Counted from the first letter of the stretch, positions 1 to 13,414 are shown. The stretch is DNA of 64,000 nucleotides from Dreissena polymorpha (GCF_020536995.1 NC_068366.1:27717363-27781362); one strand, 5' to 3'. Program-made: numbers and translations. Notes: generated from the sequence alone by a model not told the origin.

Positions 1-438
1 TTTTTTTTTAAATACTACATTCTAGTGTTTAACATTCATCATAATAAATGTTTTGTGCCAGATATCAATATTGTTGACTCAGAACAACCTTTTGTTATCC
101 ATGTTTTCTTAGGAAGCCACGTGTTTATGTTCAATTTCAATTTTCGTGTGTCGTATTCAAAGACAAAGTAAAAGATATCGTTCACTTTGGCTTAAAACCA
201 ACACAAATACATTAAAACTATCACAACGCGGACGATAACATCTATAAAGTATGTCTATTTATTCACTTAGTATTATGTTTAATTAATACAATTTCATTAT
301 TTAGCAGAATGCATACAACCTGAAAGGGAATCATAATAATAATAACAACAGTAAATTGAGTAATTATTTCAGCTGTTCAGGATTACAAAGCTGTATTTGA
401 TACATTTTTTGTCTCATGAGAACCCGAGATCTACTGCT
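1..438. other. AT-rich intergenic, nothing recognised
   Basis: I see no reading frame of note, no splice-framed exon and no clear repeat in this stretch. It ends at the terminal repeat of the foldback element that begins near 439. Confidence 0.5.
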
Positions 439-1079
439 TATACCCCCGTCACACAGGACTGGCGTCCTTACTGCGTCCTTACGGCGACCCGGGTCGCAGT
501 GAGGACGCCATAGACGCCGCCGGAGGAACGTAGTAAGGACGCAAGAGGACGCAGTGAAGACGCCGAAAATTGCTCAGGACGCGAGCCCACGGCGACCACT
601 TTGAACATGTTCAAAGTGGTCGCCGAAGTCCGGCGTTTCTACGGCGTTCCGTTAAGGACGCAATAGTCGTAGTAGGGACGTGGTAGGGTCGCTGTAAGGT
701 CGCCATGGACGTCGTGTGGTCGCCGCTCAAACACACAGAAAATGATAATTGACTGCAAGGCAACCTTATTGCGACTTTAGTACGTCCTTTGTACGTCTAT
801 TGCGTCCTCAGAACGACTATGGCGTCCTTACTGCGACTTCATTGCATCCTGACGGTGTCTATTGCGACCTACTACGACTTAGAGATCCTACTGCGACCCC
901 AGTGCGTCTTTAGGGACGTATTAAAGACGCCATAAATTAGGACGCTGGTGTGACGGGAAGGCGAAAAACAGCATTTTTACCGAAAAGGTTATTGGCGTCC
1001 TTACTACGACAATCAGAAATTTTCAGAAACACAGTCTTAGGTCGCCGTAAGGACGCCAGTGCGGTGTGACGGGGCTATA
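439..1079. mobile_element. Foldback DNA element rich in GGACGC/GCGTCC
   Basis: The two ends are inverted copies: ACCCCCGTCACAC then TGGCGTCCTTAC on the left, and GTAAGGACGCCA then GTGTGACGGGGCTATA on the right (about 39 bp, imperfect). The interior is packed with the hexamer GGACGC and its complement in both orientations. A perfect 34-bp palindrome with arm GGCGACCACTTTGAACA sits at about 590-623. The element is GC-rich within AT-rich flanks and has no coding capacity, so it looks like a nonautonomous MITE or foldback. The superfamily is not determined; a TA-type target duplication is possible but not clear. Confidence 0.8.
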
Positions 1080-1592
1080 ACAGACAAGTATAATAAAGGG
1101 TAACCTAGTTATACCCTTCTGATGGATAAAAATGAATACGTTAATGAACAGCGTTTTTAGCATCCTGTTTTGCAAACACATGTACGTTAACGTTTTAAAA
1201 CGATGGGTGATAGATTCCGTTGACCAATAACGATTTCAGGGAAACAGTATGTAAGGAAACCACACACTTGTACTTATTGAAAAGCTATCGGTCTTTTTAA
1301 AGCTTTGAATTTAATTTAATTGCTTCGTTAGTTAGATTCAGAATATAAACCGGCTCATAACATAATAATAATAAATAAGCGGCGAACAGCTACTTCCGAT
1401 GAGAACCCGTATAATTTATGTGTCAATCTTTTCATAAATTTAATAAATGAATCTTCTAAACGAAAAAAGTAAAGAATGAAGTTTTATTATTAATGGCTAA
1501 AAGGGACTTTCATAAATGTGTTTTCAGTAAGCGCTATCTCCAAATCAGGATGCGAAGCAGTGTGGTGTATTGTCATAACCCGTATTGACATT
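1080..1592. other. Intergenic, nothing recognised
   Basis: AT-rich sequence with no coding, repeat or RNA signal that I can support. Confidence 0.4.
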
Positions 1593-1980
1593 CTAATTGT
1601 GTCTTCGAGTAGCAACCAGTTTTGAAGTGAGATCAATTATGTCTTGTTTAGAAGTGCAGGACACGTATTTTGCAATAAAACGACCATTATGGAGTTCATG
1701 AATCCGAAGCAGAGATGGTAACTTCAAGTGTGCGCTGCTTATTCGGCACAGCTGTTTAACGTCCCTTTTGACCTTACCTGGCCTTTGTAAGTGTCCAATA
1801 AAATTCAAATAAAATTTCCCGCGGCTAGACACGAATGAATACACTTCTTTATTCCACTGGCTGATTTGAGCATACCACCGGAACATTGGAAACATGTCCG
1901 CGTCTTTGTAACACTGTTTTAATGCGTGTTCAGCATGAAACAATTTTTTCTCTAATGAAAAGGCTTGATAGATAGAACAG
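1593..1980 (-). CDS. Unrecognised open stretch, about 128 codons
   Basis: A minus-strand frame stays open for roughly 128 codons. It has a balanced composition (many K, R, H, F, Y and W; segments such as FRWYAQISQWNKEV and LPSLLRIHELHNGRF) rather than the low-complexity look of the microsatellite frames nearby. There is no convincing ATG at its head, no clear splice acceptor and no motif I can name. It could be a lone exon, a decayed transposon piece or chance. The neighbours do not help. Confidence 0.2.
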
Positions 1981-3799
1981 TTTTACACTCAACTCTTGAC
2001 ATCAATACAGTTTGTGCGTGCACCTTTTTTTTTCAGAGGATTGCCAGCGCCAGAGCGTTTGTACTTAAAGGCTATGTTCACATATTTAGTAATTACTTCC
2101 ATATTCCTGTCTGTGTACTAATATATTTAAGTTCATACAAGTATCGTTTTTCCCTATCCTGATATTCGTTTTGGCCAAACCATTTGACATTGTTTTCGAA
2201 ATTGAACATTTAACATGTAAAAGTATAAAGTGTTAAACAAGCCGTCGTTCCAGCAGTAGAAGCATGGCTTTACTTTAATGCATTGCATTCCAACCCGCAA
2301 GTTGTCAGGGTCAGTTCGCGGCCAGTAAAATAATCGTTATATAATATAGACGCTAACGCGTGAACTAGGTGAACTGGATTTTTCTATAGACCAGAAATAT
2401 GTTATATAAAGATATTTAACAAGAATTATTTCACCATATTGACTAATGTATTAAGCATAAGCGCGATGATTCTCGATACTGTTAATAATCGAATCAAATA
2501 GCAATGCCCGACAAACCACTAAAACAGGTTTGTTCGAAGAACGCGCGTATCAATATTTAGAATATGTACGGATACTTCGCGTGTGGCCGGTTGACTCACT
2601 TCCATTCTTCTTTTGGTTTTCTGTTTTGTATCTATAGGTTTATGACCAGCAATATGTAATAATGTAAAATAAGCCGCGAAACCGTATTGCGCGTGATGCA
2701 GCTAAGAACTGCACATAAAAAACATTCGCTATCTTTGATCTCATTCATTGAACTTTTTACCTTTCACCAACTACAACCACAATCAAAGCCGTATATCTTT
2801 TTAAAAAGATATTTCTTGTTTTTACAATTAACGTTCTACGTTCCGTTGAGCATTCAGATATAATTTAATAGAAATTATTGTTAAAGTCAGTATAGAATGT
2901 TGTTTGAACGTCAACAATGTAAGTAACGTACATTTAATTTGATAATTAGAACCTTAAGCATATAAAATACCCATAACACATAGGTTTAAAGTAATGTGTA
3001 TTATAAAAGTATTTGCTTGCCCATTTACGCAGGTGGAATCAGTCGCATCTTTTTTAGAAAAAGTTGTACTTTTTCCAGAATTTCACAGATTCACGGTATT
3101 TATGTTGGCCGTCTACACACCAGATTGCATTTTGTGTTGCTTTTCGTGTTAGTTTTCAATATGTATACATAGAAAAAGTAACGACATCATTTGGTTACTT
3201 TCTGACAAATAATTAATATATTTGGAAAATAAACAGAACAGAACAGAACACATATTTTATTTAGACTTGCACACAAGCACATCGTCTTCATAATATGTGT
3301 ACATATGATACAAAAGGTCTTGTGTCAACATGTTAATGACAATGTTAGTAATACATGTGTAATCTTATATATTCAAATAACTAAATGTCAGTAACAATAT
3401 ACATTTATAAAGTAGTAAGCAAAGGGGATGTAATCTAATAAATTCAAATAACTAAATTTATGTAAGGTTATACATTTATAAAGAAATAAGCAATGGGGAT
3501 GAGCAAAATGACTATTTTGATCCTTCGACAATATTAAAAAGAGTTATTTGGAGAAACATATCTTCTTTGATGTATAGGGAAAGTTTGATAAGATCTTCTC
3601 TTTTACACGATTTCATAAGTTCCAAAAATTTAAATACAGATGGATTTGTTTGATATTTCGCTTTTATGTAATGTTTTATAACTGTTGTGAAATTTGAACA
3701 AACAAGTACAAAATGGTATTCGTCTTCGATGTCATTTGTGTTACAGCAGTCGTCGAAATTCGCACTAGCCCGACAGCAAAAAACTAGTATTTTTTCTTT
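1981..3799. other. AT-rich intergenic, nothing firm
   Basis: No gene-like frame was found. Two loosely similar segments at about 3355-3435 and 3440-3500 (the phrase TAAATTCAAATAACTAAAT followed by 'catttataaagtagtaagcaa'-like text) suggest a degenerate direct repeat of about 80 bp. Confidence 0.4.
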
Positions 3800-4905
3800 C
3801 GGGCTTGTAGGAAATCCAATATTACAAGCCCGACGTGCTTGTACAATTCATTAAACAGAAAACGAGTTCCGCTTTCATTTTAATTATTTGTAAACAAAGT
3901 TTTGAGCAGCTTAAATCAACAACCGCTTATGTTTTAACACACTGCACACACGTGCTGGGCAATCACTGCGCATACAGCGCATGGTTTTGTGGTTCCCGGA
4001 TTGCTATTATGTACAATAAATGTTTTGCGTTGCATTTGGGACACAGAGAGTAGATCTAATGGCCGAACCATTTTGTACACACCGGTCTTACTGACCTGTG
4101 TACTTACGCGAAAGGAATTGTGGGTAGCACTTCTTTTACAAGGCAAAAGCGAAAGAAGGTCAGGTAATCATACTTCTAATAATCGCTATCAGTCTGGATA
4201 GAGATTAAAAATCACATTTTAACATAATTAAATAACATTTCTTTAAACAACATTACGTTTTAAACACACAATAAAGAACGGTTTTTCTTTCATTATTAAC
4301 TTTTTCATTCCTACGCAGAACCATTTTGGCGGAAGCATAATTCCCCAAACCAGGGGAATGTGATGCGTCTAAGAATAGAGGTGACAATAACGTTGTGACG
4401 TCACCATCTATGTATAGAATGATGGCCGAACAGTTGTCATTCAAGTACGTCGTTGAGGAATGCTTATCTGAGGTAACTGTGATTGACGCATTTGTCAACT
4501 GGCTTTTTGTAGAATAACCTGGCACTTAATTGCTTATATATTTTCTGGTGGTTCACTAGGTTTGCTCTCTCTTTCACATGGATAGATGGGATAAATTTCT
4601 GCTAATTTTTTACCTAAACTTTATGTATATATTAATAATTGTGATTAGATTGAAATCCGTTTGTGAAATTAATTTCTTCTTATTTCAGGATCCGAAAGAG
4701 GCTGGCTCAGATGACGAGGAAGCTAACTTGGATGGTGATGAAATTAATAAGAGATTTGTATTGTATTCTAAAGATTGAATAAATGAATGCTTCTTTGGAT
4801 GTTTTATGTTATGTTTATCTGCATTTTTAACAAAAACGTTTGGGCTAGTAAAATCTGACTCGGGCTTGTTCAAATTCCCATAGTACTAGCCCGACTTGCT
4901 TGTAG
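3800..4905 (+). repeat. 43-bp direct repeats 1.06 kb apart
   Basis: Positions 3800-3842 and 4861-4905 carry near-identical blocks. Both start CGGGCTTGT, both contain AGCCCGAC in the second half and both end TGCTTGTA. Partial inverted forms (ACTAGCCCGAC) lie just upstream at about 3764-3775. They bracket a 1-kb segment that holds the exon-like stretch at 4689-4778. They may be the ends of a mobile element that captured it, or a local duplication. Confidence 0.5.
4689..4778 (+). CDS. Possible terminal coding exon (acidic C-terminus)
   Basis: A good 3' splice acceptor (pyrimidine-rich TTTCTTATTTCAG, ending at 4688) is followed by 29 in-phase codons and a TGA. They read DPKEAGSDDEEANLDGDE, then INKRFVLYSKD. 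The acidic Asp/Glu run before a basic, hydrophobic tail looks like a real protein C-terminus. An AATAAA (4778-4783) overlaps the stop codon, which is tight but possible for a 3' exon. No upstream exon was found in the 4.7 kb before it. It may belong to a gene starting outside the window or be an exon captured between the flanking direct repeats. Confidence 0.35.
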   Translation, partial: DPKEAGSDDEEANLDGDEINKRFVLYSKD

Positions 4906-5020
4906 ATTTAAATCTGAATTTCAATGACTGTTACAGCAAAGACAATACCTATCTTCTCGCGGGATTCGATTTCTACCGAACCTCCCGGTTTGTATTCTTA
5001 AAGGATGTAGCAAGAGTCTG

Positions 5021-5596
5021 CACCCCAGGAAACCCGATACCTTGCGGGTCGTGTAATACCATAGGGGACAGTGCTGTGCATTTTGGCATGAACTTACATA
5101 GGGTAAGTAAATTTGAAAAATTAATTTTTTCAAAGTCCAATTTGAAACAACTGTGTATAAACATTGATAACAAAGGTATTGGCCTACATGTAGAAAAAAT
5201 CCTGACAAATTTTCTTAAAAAAATGAGCGAAATGTGGCTCCCTGAAGTAGCAAATCGGGCAAAAACGGGCCATGTTCAGGCATTTAAGGGAGAAAAAACT
5301 GCTTTAATTTGCAAGCCACTACAATTTTTTAAGGATTTATACAAACTTTCACATGTCTTCCATAACCTCTCAGCAGGGTTTCTCCAGAAAACTATTAATT
5401 GTGGAGAAATTTGCGTTTTTAATGACCATGTTGGGAAACCATTGATACCATCTGGGGAAGACCAGAAAACCTTATGTGGGCAGTGACTTTATAATTCCTT
5501 TTCGTGACAAAAAACCTAATTTTCAGCCATTTTAACGCAATTTATTTGCTTTGTAGAGGCCTATAGTAAGTGTATGTGGGCACATATGCATGTAAA
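5021..5596 (+). repeat. Interspersed repeat R, copy A
   Basis: The block starts CACCCCAGGAAACCCGATAC and ends near GTGTATGTGGGCACATATGC. Copies occur inverted at 7860-8369 and in part at 29431-29657. A long frame (4896-5486) crosses copy A, but copy B is open in other frames with indels, so the conserved unit does not behave like a coding sequence. The family is not recognised. Confidence 0.75.
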
Positions 5597-5739
5597 TGTA
5601 CTTTTAATGCTTTTTAATACATTCAATGCTATTATTTGGCTTTCTTCCAACATCATATCAGAAACTTGAATCCTTTGTCTTATATATAATGTGGTTATTC
5701 AATGTCCACTTTAGATATGTAAAAAAGCTATCACAATGC

Positions 5740-6420
5740 TTGTGTTGCCCCCCCACCCCCACGCACACACATTATTGTACCGCAACAAAGTCTGTTTGGG
5801 AGGGCTATCTAGGAATCAGTTTGTCCCGACCGTCACTGTCCCAGTATGTTACGTCCGTCCCGATTTTTCGTCCGTTTGTCCGCCCGATTTATTTTCATGA
5901 AATAAATTTTGAAGAAATGAACATACAACAATCATACTTCATATGTTGATGCAACCTTTTTAGCTTTTTATATACACCCCACCGTCTTTTAGGTCACTAG
6001 GTCGTAGGTCAAGGTCACTTAAGTCTCTTATAGAAAACTTTATCATAGCCTGTATAATGGAAGTGCTTCCACATACAGCCTTCAAAATTCATATATTGAT
6101 GCACCTCTATGAGTTTTACAGGTCAAATCCAGTGTCAGATCACAGGTCAAATGTCAATGTCACTTCAACCTCTAATAGAAAACTTTAATGTTGTCTTCAG
6201 AACAAAAATGCTTCCATCTGCAATCTTCAGACTTCCTATGTAGATACACCTGCCCTAAATGAGTTTTACATTATCACACTACATTATTTGGCCATAAGGT
6301 CAAAGTTCACTGTGTATTCTGATAAAGAAACATTACATTGGCCCTTCCTGGGTTCTAAAAACCTCATATGTAGATGCATCAATGAATTTTGCGCGACACA
6401 TACCGTTAAGATCACAAGTG
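5740..6420 (+). repeat. Degenerate repeat with GGTCAAGGTCAC-type units
   Basis: After a C-rich tract (CCCCCCCACCCCCACGC) and a GTCCGTCC-rich stretch at about 5820-5890, the phrases 'aggtcaaggtcact', 'atagaaaactttat' and 'gatgcacct' recur at about 170-bp spacing (near 6010, 6150 and 6300). This matches the internal tandem units of the HINE-like elements elsewhere in the window, but I could not place its ends. Confidence 0.4.
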
Positions 6421-6797
6421 GAATGGACTATAAATTATTAAAAATGCATACTGTAATAAAGTGAGTATAGGTAAAATGTCTTCAACATTCAACCAAATTA
6501 TATCAACATGGGAGCTATTGTTACTCTAAAATCTATCATTGTCATTGCACAAAATCAAAGACTGCTTGTGATTGTAAATTTGTTACAGCAACTAGCTGTA
6601 ATATGATCTTTTATTAGTCCCATTTTGGTTGGCAACTTGCATTATAACATCTGCAAGAGGGATAGACAGGAAAAGTTGCTTTTGCACAGTGTTCCATTTC
6701 ATCCTCTTAATATATCACATGCATTTAGCAAACATGCTTATTGTTTTCTGGCGGTGTGGTATTAATAACTTATCAAACTTCTTCTCAAGAAGGTCAG
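6421..6797. other. Intergenic, nothing recognised
   Basis: No supportable feature was found up to the microsatellite that starts near 6798. Confidence 0.4.
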
Positions 6798-7075
<278 letters not shown>

Positions 7076-7859
7076 CTGTCTAACTCCCCTTGCGGTTATT
7101 ATTGACAATATGGTGTACGAACCAGTTATCGAACACATAGGGAATTACGTTAAAATTTAAACACTTAAAATAACAAAAAAATTATGTTTTAACAAATGAC
7201 TAAAAGTGTAATCATTTAATAACTTATCTGTAAAGTTTTCCAGCAAATATCCTTCAATAATTCATAACAATGATTAAACTTGTCTGTGAACAAGGTAAGT
7301 GTTATTATTTTAATCAACTGTACTTTGTGTGGTTAAATGTATAAAATCGGTATCAACGTCATGTGTTGAAGTCTTGTTTGCGGCTATAAATTAGCAATGG
7401 TCAAATTCGTTAAAAGGGGAGTAACAAGTCAGCTCATTGAAATTAAAAGGTCAAAATCAACTATTATTTTGTTTGATAGACAATTCTTTTCAAGGCCAGT
7501 CTGTGCCGATTTTAATGTAACTTAAATACGCTTAACACTTAAATCACAGAAAACTTAAGGCAATCTAAACAAAATTAAGCGCAAATTTAGCGTCTTCATT
7601 TCAAATGAGTTTTTCTTATTATGACACTTGCCGAATTAACACCAAAAGTCTCAGAACGCGCCACATAAATATTATACATAAAAACCCCATATACACTTAT
7701 TAAGACATCATTTTTATGTACCTAACCAATTAATGTATGCGACAAAGCAGTCAAGTCTTTCTTTATATTTTCCAAAATAGTGTTGGCAAAAAGAAATAAA
7801 ACTCGAGAATGTTGAAAAGGCACTATTGATCATATATAAGGCATTAAAAGTACGATTGA
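7076..7859. other. AT-rich intergenic, nothing recognised
   Basis: No exon, RNA or repeat signal that I can support. Confidence 0.4.
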
Positions 7860-8369
7860 ATGCATATGTGCCCACATACACTCACTGTAGGCCTCTACAA
7901 AGCAAACAAATTGCAACAAAATTGCTGAAAAAGAATTATAAAGTCACTGCCCACATATGGTTTCCTGGTCTTCCCCAGATGGTATCAATATTTTCCCAAC
8001 ATGGTCATTAAAAACGCAAATTTATCCACAATAAATAGTTTTCTGGAGAAACCCTGCTGAGAGGTTATGGCAGACATGTGAAAGTTTGTATAAATCCTAA
8101 ACCCTAAATGCCTGAACATGGCCCGTTTTGCCCGATCTTTTACTTCAGGGAGCCACATTTCGCTCATTTTTTTAAAGAAAATTTGTCAGGATTTTTTCTG
8201 CATGTAGGCCAATACCTTTGTTATCAATGTTAATACACAGTTGTTTCAAATTGTTTTTGAAAAATTTAATTTTTCCAAATTACTTACTCTATGTAAGTTC
8301 ATGCCAAAATGCACAGCACTGTCCCCTATGGTATTACACGACCCGCAAGGTATCGGGTTTCCTGGGGTG
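7860..8369 (-). repeat. Interspersed repeat R, copy B (inverted)
   Basis: This is the reverse complement of 5021-5596. Read on the minus strand it starts CACCCCAGGAAACCCGATAC and ends near the GGGCACATATGC block. It adjoins the 3' side of the minus-strand LINE at 8374-10085 with only a few bases between, so the two may have been inserted or copied together. Confidence 0.75.
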
Positions 8370-8373
8370 GTCT

Positions 8374-10085
8374 GCGTCGACTAAAATAAAATCGTAAGCT
8401 TCTAGGTATAATATCTGAATATGTTTCGTATTCAAAATTTAGTTTATATTCCTTATATAACATCAAAAACTGGACTTTGTAACAACCTAAACCACTCTTG
8501 TTTAAAACAATCAACAACTCTATTTTTGAATTCACATAAAAACGTTTTTCCATTGATACAAGCGTAGTTTTCGAAAGTAAACCCATAATCATTCAAAAAT
8601 TTCTTTATATTTGTTACCCAGTTTTTATAACCTTTCTGGCAATCTCTAAGTGCATCATAATACACAGTGCGTAAAATAATGATGTCACTACTGGCCACTT
8701 TTAACCAATATTTCAACAATCGTACATATCTTTGAACATACAGCGGACATCTACCAAGTTCAACGTAAACACCTGCTGTACAAGTATTACTCCTAACCTG
8801 CAATATCCGTTTACAAAACTTAAGATGAATGCGCTCAATTTCTTTTGACTTATTATAGCCCCATATTTCACAAGAATAATTGATGATAGGGGACACACAT
8901 GCGTCAAATAATTGGCATAGAGTTTTAGGCTTAAAATCAAACGGTTGACATTTAAGCAATAACAAGTTTAACGCTTTTAAGGATTAACCAATTAGATGTT
9001 CAATGTTAAGACCAAAATGTCAAGTATAGTAAAAAACACATCCTAAATAGTTAAAATCATTGACCACCTCGATGGGTTAGCTAGTGTATGTCCAAGTTTT
9101 CGAAGGAAACAGTCCTCCACGTTTCCAAAACACCATAATCTTTGTTTTAGAAGTATTAAATTGTAAGCCCCATGTATCACAGTATGTGTAAAAACAATCT
9201 AGATGGGCTTGTATTTCTTCCGGAGTTTTACCTAAAATAGCCATATCATCTGCAAATATTAATAAAATCAAAACAATCTCATCAATATGTAAGCCAGACT
9301 GTATGTTACTTTGCAAAAATAGTTCAAGGTCTTCAACAAAAAGTGAAAATAGGAGAGGCGACATTACCTCCCCTTGACGTTAACCAACAGCGTTATTGAA
9401 ATAGTCTGAATAGTTAGAACACCATCTAACGCACGAATTTACTTTTTCGTACATGTCTTTATGATTCTGAGTATTTTACCGTATATACCTTGTTTATATA
9501 AGTTTAACCAAAGTGCGTTACGAACTATGGAATCAAAGCATTTCATCATGTCCACGTATATTACATACAATCTTTTATTTTCGTTTAAAAATTTATTAAC
9601 TAACGAATGAAGAATAAATATGGCGTCAACAGTCGAGCGACCTTTTTGAAATCCGAATTGTGCGTCCAAAATAGTATTACGGTTCGAACAGTATTTTTCA
9701 AGCCTCTTATTAAGTATAACGGTAAATAATTTTGACATACAGCTGACTAACGTTATAGTAAGGTAATTTTTGACATCGTCTTTACTTCCCTTTTTATGGA
9801 GCGGGGTTACAACACCTTCCGTCCATTTCTCTGGATAACATCCAGAGTTTAAAATACTGTTAAAAATATATAATATATCTATGCATTCAATAAAGTACTC
9901 GTTTAGCAAACAACGCTGCCAGGGGGTTTGTTTCGTTTTAACGATTTAACAGCACCGCGTATTTCATTAACTGTAATTGGCTCACCGAGTTCAGAATAAG
10001 TGTTGTTTGACTCATCAAAGTCATAAGTAGCACAAAAACTATCTGCTTCTGTATTGTTACATTCAGATAAACCTTGACTTAGATT
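8374..10085 (-). mobile_element. LINE reverse transcriptase region, broken
   Basis: Minus-strand fragments form one non-LTR reverse transcriptase in order. At about 10085-9903 is the start, with VNEIRGAVKSLKRNKPPGS. At about 9909-9439 are fingers and palm, with QFGFQKGRSTVDAIFIL and VIYVDMMKCFDSIVRNALW. At 9364-9077 are MSPLLFSLFVEDLELFL and the catalytic FADDMAIL. At 8965-8374 is the C-terminal part, with SPIINYSCEIWGY and RIHLKFCKRILQV. The pieces lie in different frames, with stops between them, so this copy is dead. The endonuclease end is missing: the 40-bp minisatellite begins just upstream. The 3' end stops at repeat R. The C-terminal style matches the LINE tail at 21885-22885. The clade is uncertain, possibly CR1/Jockey-like. 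Confidence 0.85.
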
Positions 10086-10184
10086 ATAAAAAAAGTAAAG
10101 TTTGAAATGAGAAAACACACTGATTGACCACATATATCCATTTCTTGACGCAATATTGAAAACAATTTTATTACGAAATACAAG

Positions 10185-13100
10185 AGGACCATCAGAATAC
10201 TTCAATATTTCAATGATACACTGAAGACCATCTGAATATTGTTGTACTTCACTGATTGGATTGACGACCCTCATAATACTGCAATACTTCACTGATTACA
10301 CGGACTATCTTCACAATACTGCAATACTTCACTGATTACACGGACTATACTTAGAATACCGCAACACTTCACTACTTACACGGACTATCCTCAGAATACT
10401 GCAATACTTCACTGATTGCACATACTATACTCAGAATACTGCAATATTTCACTGATTACACGGACCATCCTCAGAATACTGCAATACTTCATTGATTACA
10501 CGGACTATCCCCGGAATACTGCAATACTTTCTCATTACACGAACTATCCTCAGAATACTACAAAACTTCACTGATTACACTGACTATTCTCAGAGTACTA
10601 CAATAATTCACTGATTACACGGACTATCCTCAGAATACTACAATAATTCACTGATTACACGGACTATCCTCAGAATACTTCAATACTTCACTGATTACAC
10701 GGACTACCTCAGAATACTGCAATACTTAACTGATTACACGGACCATCCTCAAAATACTACAAAACTTCACTGCTTACACGGACCATCCTCAGAATACTGC
10801 AATACTTGACTGATTACACGGACTATCCTCAGAATACTGCAATACTTCACTGATTACATGGACTATCCTCAGACTACTGCAATACCTCACTGATTACACG
10901 GACTATCCTCATAACACTGGAATACTTCACTGACTTCATGGACTAATCATTAGAATACTGCGAAACTTCACTGATTACACGGACTATCCTCAGAATACTG
11001 CAAGACTTCACTGATTACATGGACTAACCTCGGAATACTGCAGTACTTCATTGATTTCACAGACTATCCTCGGAATACTGCAATACTTAACTTATAACAC
11101 GGACTATCCTCAGAATACTGCAATACTTAATTGATTACACGGATTATCCTCAGAATACTGCAAAACTTCATTGATTACACGGACTTTCCTCAGAATACTG
11201 CAATACTTCACTTATTATACAAACTATCCTCAGAATACTGCAATACTTCATTGATTGCATGGACTATCCTCAGAATACTGCAATTATTCACTGATTACAC
11301 GGGCTACCCTCATAATACTGCAATACTTCACTGATTACACGGATTATCATCAGAAAACTGCTATACTTCAATGACGACCTTAAGATTACTGCTATACGCG
11401 ACTTGTTACAATGACGAACCTCAGAATACTGCAATACGGCACTTTTTACAATGAAGAACCTTGAAATACTGCAATACGTCACGAAGACAATAACGAAGCT
11501 CAGATTACCGATACGCGTCACTGAATAGAATGACAACCCTCAGAATACTGCAATACGTCATTGAAAAAAAAAGACGAACCTCAAAATATTACAATACTCC
11601 GCTTATAACAATGAAGAACCTCAGTAGACTGCAATACGCCACTCATTACATTACCGAACATTAGAATACTGCAATACGCCACTAATAACAATTGAGAACC
11701 TAACAATACTTCAATACGCCACTGATTTCAATAACGAATCTCCGAATGCTTCAAAACGCCACTGATTACAATGATGAATCTCAGAACACTGCAATACGCC
11801 ACTGATTACAATGACGAACATCAGAATACCGCAATACGGCACTGATTACAATGACGACCCTCAGAATGCTGCAATACGCAATTGACAACAATAACGACAC
11901 TCATAAAACTGCAATGCACCATTGATAACAATTCACTCACCTCAGAATACTGCAATACGCCACTGATCACAATGACGACCTTCAGAATACTGCAATACGC
12001 CACTGATAAAAATGACGACCCTCTTAATACTCCTGTACGTCACACATTACAATGACGAACCTCATAATAATTAAATACGCCACTGATAACAATGACATGC
12101 TCAGAATACTACAAAACGCCACTGACTACAGTAACGAACCTCATAATACTGCAATACGCCACTGATAACAATGACGACCCTCAAAATAATGCAATACGCC
12201 ACTGATAAAAATAACGAGCCTCATCATACTGCAATACGCCACCGATAATAATGACGACCCTCAGAAAAATTCAATACGCCACTACAATGACGACCCTCAG
12301 AAAACTGCAATACGCCACTGATTACAATGACGAGCCTCAGAATAATGCAGTACGCAACTGATTACCATGACGAACATCAGAATACTGCACTCCGCTACTA
12401 ATAACAATTACGAACCTCAGAATACTGCAATACGCCACTGATAAAAATAACGAACATCAGAATACTGCAATACGCCGCTAATAACAATGAAAACACTCCG
12501 AATACTGCAATACGCCACTGATTTCAATAACGAACATTATCATACTGCAATACGTCACTAATACCAATGAAGAACCTCAGAATACTGCAAAACGCCACTG
12601 ATAACAATGACGAACATCAGAATACTGAAATACACCACTGATTACAATGACGAACATTAGAATACTGCAATACGTCACTGATTACAATTAAGAACCTCAG
12701 AATAACGCAATAGGCCATTGATTACAACGGCGACCATCAGAATACTGCAATACATCACTGATAACAATGACGAACCTCATAATACTGCAATACGTCACTT
12801 CTTACAATGACGAACCTCAGAATACTGCAATAAATCACTGATAACAATGACGACCATCAGAATGCTGCAATACACCACTGGTAACAATGACGAACCTCAG
12901 AATACTGCAACACGTCACTTATTACAATGACGAACCTCAGTATACCGCAACACGTCACTGATTACAATGACGAACCTCAAAATACTTCAATACGTCACTG
13001 ATTACAATTACGACCCTCAGAATACTGAAATGCGACACTTTTAACAAATACGAAACTCATAATACTTTAATACGTCGCTGATAACAAACCTCAGAATACT

Positions 13101-13190
13101 GCAATACATCACTAACAATACTGACGATCTTCAGAATACTGCAGTATTTCACTGAAAATACTGACGATCTTCAGAATACTGCAATTCTCA
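10185..13190 (+). repeat. 40-bp minisatellite array 1, about 75 copies
   Basis: Imperfect tandem copies of a 40-bp unit share CCTCAGAATACTGCAATAC. Up to about 11385 the unit carries TTCACTGATTACACGGACTAT; after that it carries GCCACTGATTACAATGACGA, so the array has two sub-families joined end to end. There are no unique spacers, so this is not a CRISPR array. The short frames across it (for example 11131-11334 and 11821-12003) are products of the repeat. Confidence 0.95.
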
Positions 13191-13414
13191 CTTACAACAC
13201 TGGCAAGCAGCAGAATGTTGCAAAACATCGCTTACTACACTGATGATACTTCTGTACTTCACCATAATAAAGATCATCACAATATTGCAATAATGCACTT
13301 ACAGGACTGACGATCATCAGATTGATGCAATAATTCACTTAACACACAGACTGGATTTCTAAATGCAAACATTTAGCATTTGATCATCTCATTTTTGTAT
13401 CGGAACTAGGACAC
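13120..13414 (+). repeat. Tail of array 1, shared with array 2
   Basis: The 40-bp units decay into a unique tail containing GGCAAGCAGCAGAA, TTGCAAAACATCGCTTAC, CACACAGACTGGATTTC and CGGAACTAGGACAC. The same order of blocks closes array 2 at 17783-18043. This shows that the arrays come from one ancestral segment and were not formed independently. Confidence 0.85.

Noticed and set aside
4896-5486. 196-codon frame as a host gene
   Set aside because: Most of it is repeat R, whose other copies carry indels and are open in other frames, so there is no sign of protein conservation.
10185-13190. Regular 40-bp spacing that could suggest a CRISPR array
   Set aside because: Whole units repeat with scattered mutations and there are no unique spacers or cas genes. 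The genome is clearly eukaryotic.
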